Source: JAQTNA01 sp043743785 (GTDB lineage Bacteria > Pseudomonadota > Gammaproteobacteria > Burkholderiales > Rhodocyclaceae). Taken from it: a stretch of DNA of 26,089 nucleotides. How positions within the stretch are numbered: the stretch's first letter is position 1; each line of letters opens with the position of its first letter. Under the pieces are notes generated by a model. That model was not told where the DNA came from. It ran no database searches and saw only the letters and a list, made by a program, of their open reading frames with translations. The stretch is taken from NCBI GenBank assembly GCA_043743785.1, contig JAYTVW010000075.1, forward strand, positions 1 through 26,089, read 5' to 3'. This document shows positions 22,735 to 26,089 of this stretch, one piece after another. Made by a program: the position numbers and the translations under genes.

Positions 22735-23949
22735 ATGGACAAGAAAGCTTTTCTCAAGGCCGGCCACACGCCGACCCTCATTGCATCCTTCCTCTATTTC
22801 GACCTGGCCTTCATGGTCTGGGTGTTGCTCGGCCCCCTGGGCGTGGGCATCGCCAAGGACCTGGGGCTGAGCCCCGCGCAAAAAGGCCTGATGGTGGCCG
22901 TACCGGTGCTGGCCGGCGCCCTGCTGCGCATCGTCATGGGTATCCTGGTGGATCGCCTGTCCCCCCGCAAGGCCGCCATCATCGGCCAGGTCGTTGTACT
23001 GGTCTCCCTCGCCTTCGCCTGGGTGCATGGTGTGCATTCCTACAGTGAAGTGCTGATCCTGGGCTGCTTCCTGGGCGTGGCCGGCGCCTCCTTCGCCGCC
23101 GCCCTGCCCCTGACCTCCCGCTGGTACCCGCCGGAACACCAGGGCACGGCCATGGGCATTGCCGGTGCCGGTAATTCTGGTACCGCCCTGGCAGCCCTGT
23201 TCGCCCCGGGCCTGGCAGCGGCCTTTGGCTGGACCAATGTCTTTGGCTTGGCCCTGATTCCCCTATCCGTCGTCTTCATCGCCTTCCTGGTGATGGCCAA
23301 GGACGCGCCGAATGCCCCCCCGGCCAAGACCCTGGCGGAGTATCTGGCGGTCTTGAAGGACAAGGATGCCTGGTGGTTCATGTTTTTCTACTCCGTGACC
23401 TTCGGTGGTTTTGTCGGCCTGGCCTCGTCCTTGGTGATCTACTTCAACACCCAGTACGGCCTGGACCCGAAGATGGCCGGCTTGTTCACCGCCGCCTGCG
23501 TCTTCGCCGGATCCCTGGTGCGCCCCATTGGCGGCAACGTGGCCGACCGTATCGGTGGCGTAAAATCCCTCTCCGTCATGTATGTTTTCGCCGCCATCTT
23601 CCTGTCCATCGTCAGCTTCGGCCTGCCCCAGGCCTGGATGGCCTTGGTCGCCTTCGTCGGCGCCATGCTGGCCCTGGGCATGGGCAACGGTGCCGTGTTC
23701 CAGTTGGTGCCGCAACGCTTCCGCAAGGAAATCGGCGTCATGACGGGCCTGGTGGGCATGGCCGGCGGCGTGGGCGGTTTTTACCTGGCGGCATCCCTGG
23801 GCTATTCCAAGCAGCTCACCGGAACCTACCAGTCCGGCTTCCTGATCTTCGCCGCCCTGGCGGTGCTGGCTCTGGTGGGACTCACCGGTGTGAAGACCCG
23901 CTGGCGCACCACCTGGGGTGCGGCGCACCTGACGTCGGCCCGTATCTAG
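22735..23949 (+). CDS. nasA: Nitrate/nitrite MFS transporter (NarK/NasA family)
   Basis: This 404-aa inner-membrane protein has about 12 hydrophobic segments. ATG 22735 has GAAGGA about 8 bases upstream; the longer frame runs back into nirD and the REP. It shows the two nitrate-signature glycine motifs of the nitrate-nitrite porter family, in GIAGAGNSGTALAALF (near 143-158) and MGNGAVFQLVPQRF (near 318-331), and the MFS loop GILVDRLSPRK near 75. It takes up nitrate for assimilation and may export nitrite. Operon position after nirBD and before the kinase supports assimilation (nasA) rather than respiration; the symbol is inferred from context. Confidence 0.85.
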   Translation: MDKKAFLKAGHTPTLIASFLYFDLAFMVWVLLGPLGVGIAKDLGLSPAQKGLMVAVPVLAGALLRIVMGILVDRLSPRKAAIIGQVVVLVSLAFAWVHGVHSYSEVLILGCFLGVAGASFAAALPLTSRWYPPEHQGTAMGIAGAGNSGTALAALFAPGLAAAFGWTNVFGLALIPLSVVFIAFLVMAKDAPNAPPAKTLAEYLAVLKDKDAWWFMFFYSVTFGGFVGLASSLVIYFNTQYGLDPKMAGLFTAACVFAGSLVRPIGGNVADRIGGVKSLSVMYVFAAIFLSIVSFGLPQAWMALVAFVGAMLALGMGNGAVFQLVPQRFRKEIGVMTGLVGMAGGVGGFYLAASLGYSKQLTGTYQSGFLIFAALAVLALVGLTGVKTRWRTTWGAAHLTSARI

Positions 23950-23979
23950 GTTAGATGTGGCAACAGTAGCTGTATTAAA

Positions 23980-24091
23980 ACGCCGAGGCGCAGAGGCGCC
24001 GAGAAAGCCCGGGTAAGGAATGCCTCGCGGCTATTAATTGCCCTTGATGTCCTCGATCTTGCCTTTCCTCGGCGTCTCGGCGCCTCGGCGT
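23980..24091. repeat. 8-bp-unit inverted-repeat element, copy B
   Basis: The left arm is ACGCCGAG, GCGCAGAG, GCGCCGAG (23980-24003), the same three units as copy A. The right arm is CTCGGCGT, CTCGGCGC, CTCGGCGT (24068-24091), one unit fewer than A. The core differs from A. It fills most of the 177-base gap between transporter and kinase genes. Confidence 0.9.
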
Positions 24092-24126
24092 TTTATTCTT
24101 CCGTTAACACCAAACCAATAACGACC

Positions 24127-25881
24127 ATGTCCGCCCTGCCCCCGTCCTCTGTCAGAACCCGCTCCGCGGCCACCCCACTGCAGGTGGAACTGGGCTGCTC
24201 CAGCCGCGAAGGCAAGCGCCCGAAGAACGAGGATTTCCTCGGCGCCACCACGCCCACGGGCGCGGAGTTGGACAACAAGGGCGCCCTCTTCGTGGTGGCG
24301 GATGGGGTAGGCGGCCACGCCAAGGGCCGGGAGGCGGCGGAGCACACTGTGCGCAGCCTGCTGGCGGATTACTACGCCACACCGGACACCTGGAGCATCG
24401 CCAAGTCCATGGACGTGGTCTTGAACGCCACCAATCTCTGGCTGCTGGCCCACGCCCGGAAAACCCGGGAATATGCCGGCATGGCCACCACCCTGACCGC
24501 CATCGCGCTCAGAGGCGGGCGCTTTCACCTGGGTCACGTGGGGGATTCCCGGGCTTATCTGTACCGGGACGGCCGGCTTACCCAGCTTTCTGAAGACCAT
24601 ACCTGGGAGCATCCGGAACTCAACAACGTGCTGAAACGGGCCATCGGCCTGGACGAGCACCTGATCGTGGATCACCTGGAAGGCGACTTGCAGCCCGGAG
24701 ACCGCTTTTTGCTGCTCACCGATGGCGTGTGGGGCACCCTGCCGGACGAGCGCCTGGCAGAACTCCTGAAAGAACATGCCGACGCCGAAAAGGCGGCGGA
24801 AGCCATGACCGCAGAAGCCGAATACCGGGGTTCTGTGGACAACTGCACGGCCATGGTAGTCAATGTACTTAAGGTGCCCCGCGGCAATCTGCGGGACTCC
24901 CTGGCGTCAAGCCACGACCTGCCCCTGCCGCCGCGCCTCAAGCCCGGCCAGGAAATCGACGGCCTGACGGTGCAGGAAATCCTGCACGAATCCCGCATGA
25001 CCATGCTGTATCGGGTCTCCCGGCCCACGCCCACGGGTGAAGAACTGCTGGTCCTGAAGACCCTGCGCCAGGAAGCGGGCGACACGGAGGCGATCGCGGC
25101 CCTGGTGTTTGAAGAATGGCTGACCCGGCGCATGGTGGGGGCTGCCTTTCCCCAGGCGGTGAGCCATGAGGGGCGCCAGCATCTGTACTACCTCATGACC
25201 TGGCACGAAGGGGAAACCCTCAAGACGCGCCTGGCCCGAGGCCACCGCTTCGACCCTACAGAAGTGGCCAAGCTCGGCATGCGCCTGCTCAAGGGCCTCT
25301 CCCAGCTGCATCGTCTGGGGGTGGTGCACCGGGACATCAAGCCGGACAACCTGCATCTGGACAAGAAAGGTGTGCTGCGCATCCTGGACCTGGGCGTGGC
25401 GGCATCCGACAGCGACAGCTTCAGCGAGATCAACAATCCGGGCACGCCTTCCTACATGGCGCCGGAGCTGTTCGCCGGGGAGAAGGGGGGCAAGGGGGCC
25501 GAGCGGGCCGGGGAATCCTCCGACCTCTACGCCTGCGGCGTGACCTTGTATGAGCTGTTGACCCGCAAGTATCCCTACGGTGAGATCGAGCCGTTCCAGA
25601 CGCCCCGCTTCGGGGAGCCGGTACCGCCGACGCGGCACCGGCCGGAAACGCCGGACTGGCTGGAAATCGTGCTCTTGAAGGCCTGCGCCCGCAGCCCGAA
25701 AGAGCGCTTCGAAACCGCCGACGAATTCCTCCTGGCCCTGGAACGGGGCGCCCACCGGCCCCTCAGCGGCCCCCGGCGCATGCCCCTGGTGCAGCGTAAT
25801 CCCACCCTGGCCCTGAAAATCGTCGCCGGCCTGTCCCTGGCTTTGAATCTGGTGTTGATCTTTCTCTTGAGCCGGCATTGA
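24127..25881 (+). CDS. Bifunctional PP2C phosphatase / Ser-Thr kinase, membrane anchored
   Basis: The 584-aa fusion has a PP2C phosphatase domain at about 18-245, with metal-site motifs KNEDFLG, VVADGVGGHAKG, GHVGDSRAYLYRDG, LLTDGVWG and DNCTAMVV. A protein kinase domain at about 280-540 has the ATP lysine in LLVLKTLR, catalytic HRDIKPDN (about 401-408), DLG in place of DFG, and the APE motif in YMAPELF. A single C-terminal helix (IVAGLSLALNLVLIFLL) anchors it. Pseudomonas carries a kinase gene between nirB and nasA (PA1782), so control of nitrogen assimilation is plausible. No ribosome site is evident before ATG 24127, and copy B of the repeat ends 35 bases upstream. Substrates are unknown. 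Confidence 0.9.
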   Translation: MSALPPSSVRTRSAATPLQVELGCSSREGKRPKNEDFLGATTPTGAELDNKGALFVVADGVGGHAKGREAAEHTVRSLLADYYATPDTWSIAKSMDVVLNATNLWLLAHARKTREYAGMATTLTAIALRGGRFHLGHVGDSRAYLYRDGRLTQLSEDHTWEHPELNNVLKRAIGLDEHLIVDHLEGDLQPGDRFLLLTDGVWGTLPDERLAELLKEHADAEKAAEAMTAEAEYRGSVDNCTAMVVNVLKVPRGNLRDSLASSHDLPLPPRLKPGQEIDGLTVQEILHESRMTMLYRVSRPTPTGEELLVLKTLRQEAGDTEAIAALVFEEWLTRRMVGAAFPQAVSHEGRQHLYYLMTWHEGETLKTRLARGHRFDPTEVAKLGMRLLKGLSQLHRLGVVHRDIKPDNLHLDKKGVLRILDLGVAASDSDSFSEINNPGTPSYMAPELFAGEKGGKGAERAGESSDLYACGVTLYELLTRKYPYGEIEPFQTPRFGEPVPPTRHRPETPDWLEIVLLKACARSPKERFETADEFLLALERGAHRPLSGPRRMPLVQRNPTLALKIVAGLSLALNLVLIFLLSRH

Positions 25882-25907
25882 CATGAAATTCAACAACGCA
25901 TTTTGAA

Positions 25908-26030
25908 ACGCCGAGGCGCCGAGACGCCGAGGAAAAACAAGTTCTTGGCGGTGTGCTGGGCCGCACCTGATTGATGAGACATCCGTCGGGTCCATCTCTT
26001 TGATTTCTCGGCGCCTCTGCGCCTCGGCGT
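25908..26030. repeat. 8-bp-unit inverted-repeat element, copy C (inverted orientation)
   Basis: The left arm is ACGCCGAG, GCGCCGAG, ACGCCGAG (25908-25931), the exact complement of copy B's right arm. The right arm CTCGGCGC, CTCTGCGC, CTCGGCGT (26007-26030) is the exact complement of the left arm of A and B. So this copy is inverted. It begins 26 bases after the kinase stop. Confidence 0.9.
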
Positions 26031-26060
26031 TTAGAAAACTGCTTTTTCAATTTGAATTTT

Positions 26061-26082
26061 GTAGGGGCGAACTTGTTCGCCC
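26061..26082 (+). repeat. GTAG-type REP palindrome
   Basis: GTAG is directly followed by GGGCGAAC-TT-GTTCGCCC (26065-26082), the same 8+2+8 geometry as at 22660. It lies 30 bases after the copy C repeat, at the edge of the window, so a second palindrome could follow outside. Confidence 0.7.
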
Positions 26083-26089
26083 GAAATCA

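Noticed and set aside
22193..26030. CRISPR array from the repeated 8-bp units
   Set aside because: The units are adjacent without spacers and arranged as inverted arms, and no cas genes are present.

Overview
The window joins an integrated filamentous phage (inovirus) genome, from about 1 to 10729, to host chromosome, 10730 to 26089. The host genes are GC-rich and include a DUF2058 protein, a MoxY/NarX-like two-component pair, a TonB-dependent receptor, phosphoglucomutase and a nirB-nirD-nitrate transporter-kinase cluster. Together with a dif site of proteobacterial form, they suggest a betaproteobacterium, perhaps Rhodocyclales. That placement is inference from gene content; no rRNA gene is present.

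Prophage. The plus-strand module has filamentous-phage order: replication initiator, ssDNA-binding protein (gpV-like), small ORFs, two very short membrane proteins, a secreted C-terminally anchored protein, major coat protein (gpVIII) with its own terminator, a gpIII/TspB-like adsorption protein, a gpVI-like DUF2523 protein and a Zot/gpI assembly ATPase. A bidirectional terminator separates it from a minus-strand module: an HTH/DUF3653-type regulator, an unknown 234-aa protein, a ParB-family protein and a 65-aa protein. No integrase or ParA is visible. The right end is a clear dif site (10702-10729), so integration by host XerC/XerD is the likely mechanism. The left end lies outside the window.

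The most unusual signal is the link between the phage ParB and a 16-bp palindrome, GTTTCGCATGCGAAAC. It occurs perfectly at 2575-2590 and at 4486-4501, just before the coat gene. A copy with one end base changed lies inside parB at 9016-9031. Its half-sites match those of canonical parS, but the centre is 2 bp longer. This suggests an orphan ParB/KorB-like regulator or partition factor in a filamentous phage. A near-palindrome of about 206 bp (9793-9998), followed by a row of small hairpins, is the probable intergenic origin/packaging region. A second perfect 17-bp inverted repeat lies at 6281-6352.

Chromosome. Next to dif is a DUF2058 gene, then a tandem-PAS diguanylate cyclase gene split by one in-frame amber codon. 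A histidine kinase/response regulator pair is divergent from a TonB-dependent receptor gene, and pgm follows. The last 6.5 kb is a nitrogen-assimilation operon: nirB, nirD, a NarK/NasA-type transporter and a PP2C phosphatase-kinase fusion. Upstream of nirB are a consensus sigma-54 promoter and a leader with two hexaloop hairpins (AACGGC and AAGGGC) ahead of a terminator, the layout of an ANTAR (NasT-type) antitermination target. The operon therefore looks controlled both by nitrogen limitation and by nitrate/nitrite.

The intergenic spaces of this operon carry three copies of an inverted-repeat element built from 8-bp units, and two GTAG-type REP palindromes.
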